A stretch of DNA of 36,672 nt. It comes from Eubacteriales bacterium (GTDB taxonomy: Bacteria; Bacillota; Clostridia; Lachnospirales; Lachnospiraceae). The notes beneath the pieces are model-generated. The model searched no databases. It was given only the letters and a program-made list of their open reading frames with translations, and was not told the DNA's origin. The stretch lies in the NCBI GenBank assembly GCA_030527665.1, contig JAUNAK010000014.1:7743-44414 (forward strand). The letters run 5' to 3'. Below are positions 16,048 through 24,729 of the stretch, piece by piece (position 1 is the stretch's first letter; each line of letters opens with the position of its first letter). The translations under genes and the position numbers were made by a program.

Positions 16048-17115
16048 TCATTCAAATTCGTCAAGCGTCCACTCGTCTCTCCAGTCCAGATAAGCCATGT
16101 CCCCGTCAAATCGGAACGGAAGCCATACATAATCAGAGATGGATGTATTGGCCTTAATATCCTGCGGAATCTTCGCAAACACCTTGTCTGCTGTTTCCTG
16201 CTCTTCCGGAGATGCATCCGGATCAAATTTCAGTTCAAAAGCTTTTGCATACTCCTCATATTGTTCATCCATGTGTGTCGGAAGCCAGCGGTCCGCACAG
16301 GCAATATAGAGGTCCTTCTTTCCCGGAACTTTAAACACCGAGGAGATCTGGCTGTGATAAGAGGTACAACTGGTATCTTCCGGATGCGGATTTCCGAGAA
16401 CGGTAAACGGTCCGTGCCAGGTATCGGCAATCGCAACCTCCGAAGGATTCGGCAGATAACCGGTCGTTCCGCTTGTCACCAGATAATGTTTTCCCTTACG
16501 CAGGAAGTGTGCGGTAGCCTCCCGAACAAACGGCGGTGCACTGTGAGGGAAATGTGTACTGTAATAGCCCGTTACATCTGTATAATCATCGGTCAGATCC
16601 GCACAGATCGTTTCTGAATGTACACGTTCAAAATAGTAATAAGCCTTTCCGTCCGCTGCTTTTACCAGATCGAAGTCACCGGCATTCATACCAAGCGGAC
16701 GCAGACGATCACGTACAACTGTGTACGGACCCAGAATATCATCTGCGGTCAGAACGGTTTCCGTCTGTGTTCCATCCGTTCGCATGACTTTCAGCCAGCA
16801 TACAAACTTCTTTGTCCGGTCATTATATAAAATGTGAGGACGATCCATCATTGCTTTCGGATACAGTCCGGATGTTTCATCCTCCAGATTCGGCGGAATG
16901 ATCAGCCCTTTGTCTTCCCAGTTATACAGATCTTTGGATGCATAGCAGCGAACTCCCCATGTCCATACATCTGTTTCACCGGTTGTATGCTCTTTATTTT
17001 CTCCGTACCAGTAATAGGTTCCGTCAACAAACAGCACAGAACCACCGTGTGCCTGGATTCGTTTGCCGTTGGTGTCCAGCCATACCTGACCGGGATGAAA
17101 ACTGTTGTAATGCAT
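16048..17115 (-). CDS. GH43-like glycosidase, exo-beta-1,3-galactanase-type (AHGG motif)
   Basis: A 355-aa single-domain five-bladed propeller. The N-terminal signature IQAHGGSVLFVDGTYYWYGEN (20-40) is that of the GH43 branch containing exo-beta-1,3-galactanases, which lacks the usual N-terminal catalytic-base Asp. Later blades show MDRPHILYND (90-99), AGDFDLVKAADGKAYYYF (145-162) and FVREATAHFLRKGKHYLVTSG (197-215), where Glu199 is the probable general acid. It has a GGGAG ribosome site and no signal peptide. It is the first gene of unit C, after the MATE terminator; I see no clear promoter in the 40-base gap. The truncated gene at 36162 is a paralogue with the same C-terminal (D/E)W(T)xxEFE ending. 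Galactanase activity is an inference. Confidence 0.82.
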   Translation of the reverse strand: MHYNSFHPGQVWLDTNGKRIQAHGGSVLFVDGTYYWYGENKEHTTGETDVWTWGVRCYASKDLYNWEDKGLIIPPNLEDETSGLYPKAMMDRPHILYNDRTKKFVCWLKVMRTDGTQTETVLTADDILGPYTVVRDRLRPLGMNAGDFDLVKAADGKAYYYFERVHSETICADLTDDYTDVTGYYSTHFPHSAPPFVREATAHFLRKGKHYLVTSGTTGYLPNPSEVAIADTWHGPFTVLGNPHPEDTSCTSYHSQISSVFKVPGKKDLYIACADRWLPTHMDEQYEEYAKAFELKFDPDASPEEQETADKVFAKIPQDIKANTSISDYVWLPFRFDGDMAYLDWRDEWTLDEFE

Positions 17116-17154
17116 ATGTGTTATCTCCCTTTAAAATTTTCGATACTGACAAGT

Positions 17155-17207
17155 AAAAAAACTCACATGTATATTCAATAGCATTGTACCGAATATAGTG
17201 TGGGAGT
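17155..17207 (-). terminator. terminator after the MATE exporter
   Basis: An imperfect stem of about 14 bp (ACTC-CACA-TATATTC paired with GAATATA-TGTG-AGT) is followed by seven T residues on the minus strand. It lies about 50-100 bases after the MATE stop and ends unit B. Confidence 0.6.
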
Positions 17208-17255
17208 ATGATATCAGAATTCGTCCTTTTTGACAGAAATTAGACATAAATATGA

Positions 17256-18620
17256 CTAAATGACTGCTCTTTGCTTCCACTTTCCCTGACGATAGCGGGC
17301 AAAGCACAATACAGCTGCTGTAATGCCCGACAGAATTGCTGTGATCCAGATTCCCCAGATACCAACGGTTGGAATAGAAATCAGAACCCACAGGAATACA
17401 ACTCTCGCAGCAATTTCGATAATGCCGCTGAACATTGTAAATGCTGTATCTCCGGCTCCGTTCAGCATGGCTTTGAATACAAAAACCAGACCGGTGGCAA
17501 AATAGCTTACTGCAATGATCAGAAGACCACGGTATCCGATCTCGATCATCGTGGAGTCGGTAAGAAACATACCGATGAATATACGTCCGAAACAGAAACA
17601 GACTGCAGTAACAGCGATCGTAAAACCCTCCACCATAAAAATAGATTTTCTGCACGCGGATCGTACTCGGTCATATTTTCCGGCACCTATGTTCTGTGCG
17701 GAAAAGCTCGCCATTGATACGCCAAGTGTTCCGTATGGCTGCACAAGAATCTGTTCAACTCGCCCGCATGCGGTATATGCAGACATGACAGTACTTCCAA
17801 AGGTATTAACAATGCCCTGTGTGATTACACCGCTGATCGAACCCATTGCATTCTGCAGCGCCAGCGGTATCCCCATCCGGATGATCTTCTTTACAATTCG
17901 CGGAGAAAATACCAGATCTAAACCCGTCAGCTGATAATACTCATTTTTGCGCAGGGGAATAACAACAGCACCGATCGTAGCAGTGATCCAGGATATAACC
18001 GTAGCCCATGCAGCACCGGAAACGCCCCAGTGGAATGCTGCGACAAATACAAGATCGAGAACAACATTGATCACACTGGAAACCGAAACACAGATCAACG
18101 GAGTTTTAGTATCTCCCAGTGCACACATGATCTGTGAACTCGTATTATAAATCGCGGTTACGATCGTTGCTCCGCAGGTAATACGCATATACAGAAGGGC
18201 ATCGGCAAAGTTCGCTTCCGGAACCTGCATCAGATGCAGAATCGGGCGTGCCAGTGTAATTGCGAGTATGCTCATGGTCATTCCGGTCAGTAACGTAACA
18301 TAAACGGCATTTCCAATGGCCTGTTTTACATTTGCTGTTTTTCCTGCACCGAAATACTGGGCAACCAGCACATTGACTCCTCCGGACAGTCCGATACAGA
18401 GAGATAAAAATAAGAATGTGATACTGCTGACCGTTCCGACAGATCCAAGTGCAACGGAGCTTACAAAACGTCCTACTACAATGGAATCCACCATGGTATA
18501 TATCTGCTGGAAAATATTTCCCATCAGCAGAGGCAGCATGAAACGAAGAAGCAGCTTTACTTCACTGCCTTCTGTCATGCGACTGGTTTGATTTTTCTTC
18601 TTACTAAATAAACTGCTCAA
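17256..18620 (-). CDS. MATE-family multidrug/toxin efflux transporter (TTG start)
   Basis: A 454-aa membrane protein with about 12 TM segments in two similar halves, typical of the NorM/DinF-like MatE family: FMLPLLMGNIFQQIYTMVDSIVVGRF near the N-terminus and a second repeat beginning IRMGIPLALQNAMGSISG. It exports organic molecules against Na+ or H+. Initiation is at a TTG (18618-18620), with an AAGGAG site ten bases away; no better ATG is available upstream of the first TM. It follows the esterase-like gene after 178 bases that contain a perfect hairpin and 30-bp tandem repeats, so its expression may be controlled separately. In this context an aglycone or phenolic acid is a plausible cargo (inference). 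Confidence 0.92.
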   Translation of the reverse strand: MSSLFSKKKNQTSRMTEGSEVKLLLRFMLPLLMGNIFQQIYTMVDSIVVGRFVSSVALGSVGTVSSITFLFLSLCIGLSGGVNVLVAQYFGAGKTANVKQAIGNAVYVTLLTGMTMSILAITLARPILHLMQVPEANFADALLYMRITCGATIVTAIYNTSSQIMCALGDTKTPLICVSVSSVINVVLDLVFVAAFHWGVSGAAWATVISWITATIGAVVIPLRKNEYYQLTGLDLVFSPRIVKKIIRMGIPLALQNAMGSISGVITQGIVNTFGSTVMSAYTACGRVEQILVQPYGTLGVSMASFSAQNIGAGKYDRVRSACRKSIFMVEGFTIAVTAVCFCFGRIFIGMFLTDSTMIEIGYRGLLIIAVSYFATGLVFVFKAMLNGAGDTAFTMFSGIIEIAARVVFLWVLISIPTVGIWGIWITAILSGITAAVLCFARYRQGKWKQRAVI

Positions 18621-18662
18621 ATCTTTATTACTCCTTTTGAAGGAATTTCTGTAAACGTTGAA

Positions 18663-18691
18663 AGGAATGCATCGTTCTTCGATGCATTCCT
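18663..18691 (-). terminator. perfect 12-bp hairpin between esterase and MATE genes
   Basis: AGGAATGCATCG (18663-18674), a five-base loop, and its exact complement (18680-18691). Only three T follow on the minus strand, so it is a weak terminator, attenuator or mRNA-processing hairpin about 45 bases ahead of the MATE start. Confidence 0.5.
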
Positions 18692-18692
18692 G

Positions 18693-18751
18693 TAGATGTT
18701 ATTTCACTTAATTGCTGTATTATAGATGTTTTTCACCTGATTACCGTATTG
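18693..18751. repeat. two tandem ~30-bp repeats upstream of the MATE gene
   Basis: Units 18693-18722 and 18723-18751 both begin TAGATGTT, continue TTTCAC and end GTATT, about 80% identical by eye with a one-base length difference. A TATAAT -10 candidate (18719-18724, minus strand) lies at the junction. They fit tandem regulator sites at a MATE promoter. Confidence 0.5.
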
Positions 18752-18798
18752 TACACATACGTTATAAAAGAACTCTTACGAAAGCAGATCTCGGTGCA

Positions 18799-20856
18799 TC
18801 ACTCAACAATTATCTTTGCACGTGCAATATTTTTGATCTGTGTAAACGGATGCGTTGCATCACCGTAACGATTGCCTTTTACACGAACCGATGCATAATA
18901 AACACCGGGAGCGTCATAGCTGGTCTCGAAGGTTCCGACAGCTCCGTTCAGTCCGTTTTCTACTGTTGTTTCAAAGGAAAACGTCTGTGAGAATGCATCC
19001 GGATTAGGAAATTTTTTCTCAGCAATCGGCTCAAGTTTGATTTCGGTGATAGAACCGGCATCTTTCGGCATAAAGGCAGTTACCGTAAAGGTAACGGTTT
19101 CTCCGGCTTTAACAGTCGTACACTCTGCACCGTTAGCTGCCAATACGGCTACTGGCTGAACACCGCCTCTCTCCTCTGCGGTATCCGGAACGATGATCTG
19201 ACCATCCTCATATCTGTAATTCGTTGTGGCAATCGGTTCAATGCCGCGCTCTGCCCAGTCACTCAGATCCAGCAGTGCCTGACGAAGAGCTCCCAGATAA
19301 TTGGTATTCATATGAGACTCCACTTCATGAACATCGCCGTGCATGCAGCGCTCCATGTAGTAGAGACGGTAATCGTTTTCTTTTCCGCATTCCCGTACTT
19401 TGCTTCTGTACCAGTCTGCACACCAGGGACAGGTCGACTCATCCATCAGAGACTGTACCATGATCACCTTACCCTGAATATTGCCGTCCTGTACGGTGCC
19501 GGTACCGGTGAATCCGGGTCCGATCCAATTTGGACGCTGCGTAATAGCCGGTGTACCATCTTCTTTACGGAACTGATCCCATGCGTGGAAGGAAAGATCC
19601 GGCGGTGTCTGATGCTGGTAATAGGACTGTACGGCAATATAATCGGAGTTATCCAGATGAATGGCATCTCCCGGCTTTACTTTCGAAAGTACACCGGCAA
19701 CATTATCCAGACCGTAAGCAAGACCGAGTGTCAGATAGTTTCCTTCGATACCTCCAAGAAGAAGGGCTCCTGCGCCAACGGCATCTCCGGTTGTGAAGGT
19801 AATATTTACGCCTTCCAGATACAGATCTTCGCCGGCTGGAACCTCTTCCAGTTCGATCAGATATCCGTTTCCGTCTGCCAGCATCTTTTTCCATGCATCA
19901 TCAACGCCGTTGAGACCGACATTCTCTTTCTCTTCTGTCTTGTCCGGGGTATAAATATTCTTTACGATACCGTCAAATACCAGACGATCTTTCTGTGCAC
20001 TGCTGCCTTCTTTCGCACCAAGGTAGCCTTCTTTCTCCCAGAATTCGGTAAAGTAGGTCGGATCCATCATTTTTACGCCCGGTGTAAGAACCGGAAGGGA
20101 ACCCGGATCTACCATGCCGAATGCTTCAACAAACCATGCCTGCGGCGGGAATCCCATACGTGTAAGTTCCTGCAGCATCTGTGATTCATCTTCGTTCAGA
20201 CCGTCATACATGTTTTTGCTGCCGCCCGCATCCAGATTCGCAATGATTTTCCCAAAAGCATTGCGAAGAACACGCTGTCCCTGGACATGCATGGTAATTG
20301 TATTCGGAAGAGATGCCGGAGAGCCGATGACATACGGTGCTGCACCGTCCCAGGCATCGGTATTCTCGATGCAGGCCATCGTCTTGTATCCGCCGCCGCT
20401 TCCGCCGTATACATAACCGTAGGGACGATCACAGCCGTAATACTCCATAGCTTTGATTCTGGAATATTCAGCAACTGCAGCGGAAGATTTCCATACGATC
20501 GTGGAATCTGCCTGTCCGCCGAACATTGCCGTGGATCCCATATTGCTTTCTACAAAATACGCACCTTCCAGAAGGGTGAACGCAACCTTGTCATTCTCAC
20601 CGGATTTATCAAAGGAAGCAATTTCCTCGTCCGGACCCGGGAACGGGGACAGATACTGGAAAAATCTGCCTTTGAATTCTTCTTTTCGAGGAAAGGCAAA
20701 ACTGAATTTCACACCTGTATTTTCAAATCCGCCGTGAATATAGAGATACGGGATCTTTCTTCCGTCATCCAGTACACGTTCCTGTTCTTCTTCTCTGTCG
20801 ATAAAGGGAATGCTGTAGGTCATGTCATCTGCTGCATGATAGATTGCCTTGCTCAT
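18799..20856 (-). CDS. tannase/feruloyl-esterase-like alpha/beta hydrolase with C-terminal Ig-like domain
   Basis: A 685-aa protein. The nucleophile elbow is YVYGGSGGGYKTM with Ser153, and CIENTDAWDGAAPYVIGSP follows. A candidate catalytic His lies in ERCMHGDVHEVE, and an acidic residue in VQSLMDESTCPW-CADW. The pattern recalls large tannase/feruloyl-esterase-type alpha/beta hydrolases that remove aromatic or other acyl groups from plant glycosides. The last ~110 residues (VQPVAVLAANG, KAGETVTFTVTAF, PGVYYASVRVKGNRYG) resemble a PKD/Ig-like beta domain. Start has a GAGGAGG-type site. No signal peptide. It is first gene of unit B, ahead of a MATE exporter. The acyl group is unknown, and a peptidase-like alpha/beta hydrolase cannot be excluded. 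Confidence 0.75.
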   Translation of the reverse strand: MSKAIYHAADDMTYSIPFIDREEEQERVLDDGRKIPYLYIHGGFENTGVKFSFAFPRKEEFKGRFFQYLSPFPGPDEEIASFDKSGENDKVAFTLLEGAYFVESNMGSTAMFGGQADSTIVWKSSAAVAEYSRIKAMEYYGCDRPYGYVYGGSGGGYKTMACIENTDAWDGAAPYVIGSPASLPNTITMHVQGQRVLRNAFGKIIANLDAGGSKNMYDGLNEDESQMLQELTRMGFPPQAWFVEAFGMVDPGSLPVLTPGVKMMDPTYFTEFWEKEGYLGAKEGSSAQKDRLVFDGIVKNIYTPDKTEEKENVGLNGVDDAWKKMLADGNGYLIELEEVPAGEDLYLEGVNITFTTGDAVGAGALLLGGIEGNYLTLGLAYGLDNVAGVLSKVKPGDAIHLDNSDYIAVQSYYQHQTPPDLSFHAWDQFRKEDGTPAITQRPNWIGPGFTGTGTVQDGNIQGKVIMVQSLMDESTCPWCADWYRSKVRECGKENDYRLYYMERCMHGDVHEVESHMNTNYLGALRQALLDLSDWAERGIEPIATTNYRYEDGQIIVPDTAEERGGVQPVAVLAANGAECTTVKAGETVTFTVTAFMPKDAGSITEIKLEPIAEKKFPNPDAFSQTFSFETTVENGLNGAVGTFETSYDAPGVYYASVRVKGNRYGDATHPFTQIKNIARAKIIVE

Positions 20857-21026
20857 TCGGTGTATCCTCCTCTGTTCTGCTTGTCTGTTTTATTTGCCTG
20901 TTTCGTTCTAAGAATTTCGGTTTCTGAAATTTACTTTATTACAATTTATAACTTGATGATTTGTGATTAAATAAAGCTGCATCCGAGCAGTGATCAGCTT
21001 CATCTGTTCTGTTGCATTTAGGATAC
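20857..21026 (-). promoter_or_regulatory. promoter gap of unit B
   Basis: Between the unit A terminator and the esterase-like gene. It holds an inverted repeat AATTTC-N7-GAAATT (20913-20931) and a weak AAGCTG/CAGCTT hairpin. I see no consensus promoter and no coding sequence. Confidence 0.3.
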
Positions 21027-21065
21027 AAAAAAAAGCCAACCTGAGATAACTCAAAATTGGCTTTT
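21027..21065 (-). terminator. terminator after the GH1 gene (end of unit A)
   Basis: Stem AAAAGCCAA (21031-21039) / TTGGCTTTT (21057-21065), an inner TGAG/CTCA pairing and eight T on the minus strand. It is nearly the same element as the terminator at 14444-14484. Confidence 0.85.
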
Positions 21066-21140
21066 CTGTATCATATTTATTGTACATTGCTGTAAATGTT
21101 TTATAGTTCGAATTTCATCAGAGAATCAGCCGTATGTCTT

Positions 21141-22469
21141 TTAAAAATCCAGCGACCCAAGATACGTAAGACTTTTCTTAGGAGTTCGAACCATGGTCTT
21201 GCGATCTACGGCACACAGACCAAAGGTCATGGAATATCCTTTCTGCCATTCAAAATTATCCATCAGTGACCAGTAGAAATAGCCCTTAACAGGAATTCCG
21301 TCTCTTCGGCATGCCTTGACACCTTCGGCTGCTTTTCGTATAAACTCCACCCGTTCTGTATCATCCGATACTGCAATTCCGTTTTCCGTTACAAGAATAT
21401 CTACACCCGGCATTTCCCTGTTGACGCGGCGAATGACATGCTCGAGAGCCTCCGGATAGTTCTCATAATCCATCTGTGTCTTTTTTGCATTTTCCGGAAC
21501 CGCACAGATTCCTTCTGCCGAGTAGATGGATCTTGAATAGTTCTGCAGCCCCAAAAAATCATCTTCCTTTATGAACGGGATGTAATGTGTAAATTCTTCA
21601 TCCCATTCCTTCTGTGCACGCTGCTCACCGCCGGGAACAGACTGCATATCATGAAGGGAAAGCGTTATACCGACTTTGACCGCAGGTGCAATTTCCTTGA
21701 TGATTTCTACGGCTTTTCGATGTGCCAGGCAGACAATCTCATCCCCCTGTTCTCCGGCTGCCGATACGAACGTATGCGGCTGCGGATCACCGAAGATCTT
21801 TGCATTTTCCATGGCTGCAAGCTTCATTTTTTCCATTGGATCGTTCATATTGAGACCAACCTGTACCTGTCCTTCCAGACTGTTATTTGCAGGTGTTTTC
21901 TCTTCCCGGCCCTCTTTTGGATTCTTTTGGTGAACAGTTTTGGGGGCAGACTGCATCATCTTCATAAAACGTTCCATGATTGCACGGATCTGCAGCCGCA
22001 TATTGGCTTCATTAATGGTACATACGTAACTCAGTTCGTCTTTCAGTTCTTCTACTACATATTTAACATAGAGCGCAAACCGTTCAATGACAGCCTCATT
22101 ATCCCATCCGCCTTCGCAGATGAGCCATTTGGGAGAAGTAAAATGGAACAATGTAACAATCGGTTCTACTTCATTTTCTCTGCAGCAGCGAATAACATTG
22201 CGGTAATGCTCCAGGGCAGATGCATCAAAGTGATCTTTTTCAGGCTCGATTCTTGCCCATTCGATAGAAAAGCGATAGGCATTGAGACCTGCGTTTTTCA
22301 GCATTTTTATATCTTCTTCATAACGATTATAATGATCAACTGCCGCATCGGACGGTTCCGTAAATTGAGAAAATTCGGCATGTTCCATTGCCCAGTAATC
22401 ACTGTGGATATTATTTCCTTCTACCTGATGGGCTGCTGTTGCTGCTCCCACGAAAAAAATATCAGACAT
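21141..22469 (-). CDS. GH1 beta-glycosidase (divergent)
   Basis: A 442-aa (beta/alpha)8 retaining beta-glycosidase. GH1 hallmarks: FVGAATAAHQVEGNN at the N-terminus (GH1 usually FxWGxATAAYQxEG), AYRFSIEWARIEPE at 64-77, acid/base Glu154 in TINEAN (canonical NEP replaced by NEA), nucleophile Glu362 in VTENGIA, and GYFYWSLMDNFEW. The segment after NEA (160-215) is Met/Lys-rich and does not match the usual GH1 loop. Start 22469 overlaps the GH78 stop by eight bases and has a GAGGAG site, indicating coupling; the frame extends to 22547 but without a site. It is the last gene of unit A. It is probably a beta-glucosidase, but substrate is not defined. Confidence 0.9.
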   Translation of the reverse strand: MSDIFFVGAATAAHQVEGNNIHSDYWAMEHAEFSQFTEPSDAAVDHYNRYEEDIKMLKNAGLNAYRFSIEWARIEPEKDHFDASALEHYRNVIRCCRENEVEPIVTLFHFTSPKWLICEGGWDNEAVIERFALYVKYVVEELKDELSYVCTINEANMRLQIRAIMERFMKMMQSAPKTVHQKNPKEGREEKTPANNSLEGQVQVGLNMNDPMEKMKLAAMENAKIFGDPQPHTFVSAAGEQGDEIVCLAHRKAVEIIKEIAPAVKVGITLSLHDMQSVPGGEQRAQKEWDEEFTHYIPFIKEDDFLGLQNYSRSIYSAEGICAVPENAKKTQMDYENYPEALEHVIRRVNREMPGVDILVTENGIAVSDDTERVEFIRKAAEGVKACRRDGIPVKGYFYWSLMDNFEWQKGYSMTFGLCAVDRKTMVRTPKKSLTYLGSLDF

Positions 22470-24729
22470 TTCTGTACTCCTCTTTATACATATGCAGGCC
22501 GGGGCCGACAATTTCAGCTGCTTTTCCCGGCAGTTGGATGATTGCATCTGTTCCTTCCGGTATGGTTATGGCAAAACAGATTTCTTTGTTATTAATCGTA
22601 TATTCCGATACTGCTGTTCCCCATTCTGTATGGAGAGATGCTTTTACATGCGGAATCCGTTCGTTCGGTGTCGGTGCAATGGTGAGCGGCTTACGTGCAG
22701 TTACATCAACCTTTATTCCGGCGATACCGTCCAGCATCCATCCGGCAATAGCTCCCTTGGAATAATGATTCAGCGATTCGGATGGTTTACCCTTCTCATC
22801 GATTCCGTTCCAGGACTCCCAAATGGTTGTTGCCCCTTTTTTGACTGCATAGAGCCAGCCGGGTGCCGTATCCTGAAGCAGTACACGAAAGGCGGTATCA
22901 GTATACCCATATTCTGCCAGAATAGGACAGAGTAACGGTGTCGATAAAAATCCGGTATTTAAATGATAGTCATTTTTTATTACAAGAGAATTCAGATCGG
23001 AAGCGGCTGTCTTTTTCTCATTTTCATCCAGAAGATCAAAAGCAATGGCGCGAATCAGCTCCGCCTGTCGATCGGTCCTGATTCTTCCATCTTCCAAAGC
23101 AATGAAACGATAGGCTTTTCTTGCATTCCGCGCCAGTGCGGCATAGCGCTTTGCATCTTCATCTTTTTCAAGAATCGCTGCAATTTCGCTGAGTAATTTA
23201 CCGGAATAGGCGAAATATGCAGTGGCCACTTTTCCCTGCGGTGTCCGCATTGCATTTGTAGATTCTATATCCGGCTCACACCATTCACCATAGTCAATTC
23301 CGGTTTCGATGGTGAATCTGCGATACGGATTCCGTTTCAACAGCTTGATTGGATTCTTTGGACGCTGCTTTGCTCTTTGTTCCAGAAAAGCGTACCAGCG
23401 TTTCATCATATCGTAGTTCTCGGCAAGGATCTCTGTATTGCCGGTCTGCTTATACATTTCATAAGGAACAGAGATAACCGCATCACCCCAGCCTACAGAT
23501 CCGGCCAATAACTTCGAAAAGAAGCCTGGATTGTTATTTGCAGGTGCTATATTGGCTATTTTTCCATCCGGATATTGTGCGATTCGACATTCTCCCAGCC
23601 ATTTGCGAACGACTGGATAGCAGTCCATCAGATAAAGTCCGGTATGCGCGAAAATTCCCATATCGCCCGTCCAGGCAGCACGTTCTCTTGTAGGACAATC
23701 CGTCGGAACATCGCAGAAATTTGACTTCATGGACCATACACAGTTGCGGAAAAGCCTGTTCAGCCGTTCATCCGAGCACGTGAATGCCGCTGTTTCATTC
23801 ATATCGGAATAGACAGCAACGGCCTCGATGCAGATTGACTTCGGATCCACATCACCTTCGAAAAGCGCATATCGGAATCCCCAGATACTGAATTTCGTTT
23901 TATAGTAATTGGTACCCTCTTTACAGGTATAGATAACCTGCTGTCTTATTCCACCTTCCTTGTGACGTTTCCGATCCTGAAAATTCTCCTGCGTAAATTC
24001 ACCATTTTCATCCAGCGTTTCACCATGAGACAGGATGATCTTCTGTCCGGCCTTTGCATTGGATACGGTAAAGCTGATATAACCGGCAAGGTTCTGACCA
24101 AAATCAAATACCTTTTTTCCGGCAGGTGTTGTAAGCAGTGTTCCTGTAAAGTGTTCTTTTTCTACGATTGGAATGCATGCAGGATCGAACAGTCCGTCTG
24201 TCGAAAAATCTTCAACTTTAACAGGATGATAATTCGTATATACTCTTCTGGCATCAATGATCTCTCCCTGCTGCATATCATTTTCCAGAATCGGACCGTC
24301 ATTTGCCGCTTTCCAGGAATCGTCACTGACGAGAACTGCTTTTCCTTCCATTTCAAGCTGAAAGAACAAGGCCACATCTTCTCCGTAAATATTTCTGTCA
24401 CCGTCAACACCGGATACACTGCGATACCAGCCGTCACCGAGAAGTACTTCGACCCGGTTTTCTCCTACAACAAGCAGATCGGTCACTTCATAAGTCTGAT
24501 AGGCAATATGACTTTTGTAATTATAGCTTCCGGGAGCCAGAACAAAATTACCGACACGTTTACCGTTTAAAAACACTTCGTAGAGACCATGCGCGGTAAT
24601 ATACAGCACTGCAGGCTTTATCTCAGGTATATGAAACGTGTTTATCAGACTGCTTGCAGGTTTATGCAGTGTAGGATCACAGATCAGCTCCGGATTGATC
24701 CATCTGGCTTTCCAATTCATTTTTTTCAT
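22462..24729 (-). CDS. GH78 alpha-L-rhamnosidase (full length)
   Basis: A 755-aa third GH78 of the locus. N-terminal beta domain (1-190, AHGLYEVFLNGKRVGNFVLAPGSYNY), Bac_rhamnosid sandwich (KVFDFGQNLAGYISF, 206-220), catalytic barrel from about 320 and C-terminal beta domain (about 680-755). The catalytic signature is DVPTDCPTRERAAWTGD at 340-356, with Glu349 the probable acid and Asp344 and Asp356 conserved. This motif differs from both other GH78 proteins here (DCPQRDERLGWTGD and DCPFYEQMQYPMD), so the three represent different branches. Its ATG overlaps the GH43 stop (ATGA) and its stop overlaps the GH1 start, so it is translationally coupled on both sides. Cytoplasmic by absence of signal peptide. 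Confidence 0.95.
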   Translation of the reverse strand: MKKMNWKARWINPELICDPTLHKPASSLINTFHIPEIKPAVLYITAHGLYEVFLNGKRVGNFVLAPGSYNYKSHIAYQTYEVTDLLVVGENRVEVLLGDGWYRSVSGVDGDRNIYGEDVALFFQLEMEGKAVLVSDDSWKAANDGPILENDMQQGEIIDARRVYTNYHPVKVEDFSTDGLFDPACIPIVEKEHFTGTLLTTPAGKKVFDFGQNLAGYISFTVSNAKAGQKIILSHGETLDENGEFTQENFQDRKRHKEGGIRQQVIYTCKEGTNYYKTKFSIWGFRYALFEGDVDPKSICIEAVAVYSDMNETAAFTCSDERLNRLFRNCVWSMKSNFCDVPTDCPTRERAAWTGDMGIFAHTGLYLMDCYPVVRKWLGECRIAQYPDGKIANIAPANNNPGFFSKLLAGSVGWGDAVISVPYEMYKQTGNTEILAENYDMMKRWYAFLEQRAKQRPKNPIKLLKRNPYRRFTIETGIDYGEWCEPDIESTNAMRTPQGKVATAYFAYSGKLLSEIAAILEKDEDAKRYAALARNARKAYRFIALEDGRIRTDRQAELIRAIAFDLLDENEKKTAASDLNSLVIKNDYHLNTGFLSTPLLCPILAEYGYTDTAFRVLLQDTAPGWLYAVKKGATTIWESWNGIDEKGKPSESLNHYSKGAIAGWMLDGIAGIKVDVTARKPLTIAPTPNERIPHVKASLHTEWGTAVSEYTINNKEICFAITIPEGTDAIIQLPGKAAEIVGPGLHMYKEEYRNV

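Noticed and set aside
18649-18662. CcpA cre-like site (TGTAAACG followed by TTGAAA)
   Set aside because: It has two mismatches in the second half and lies inside the leader of the MATE gene; too weak to call.
21585-22541. 318-aa open frame antisense to GH1 and the end of GH78
   Set aside because: It crosses two coupled genes on the opposite strand, is Cys/Phe-rich and has no ribosome site.
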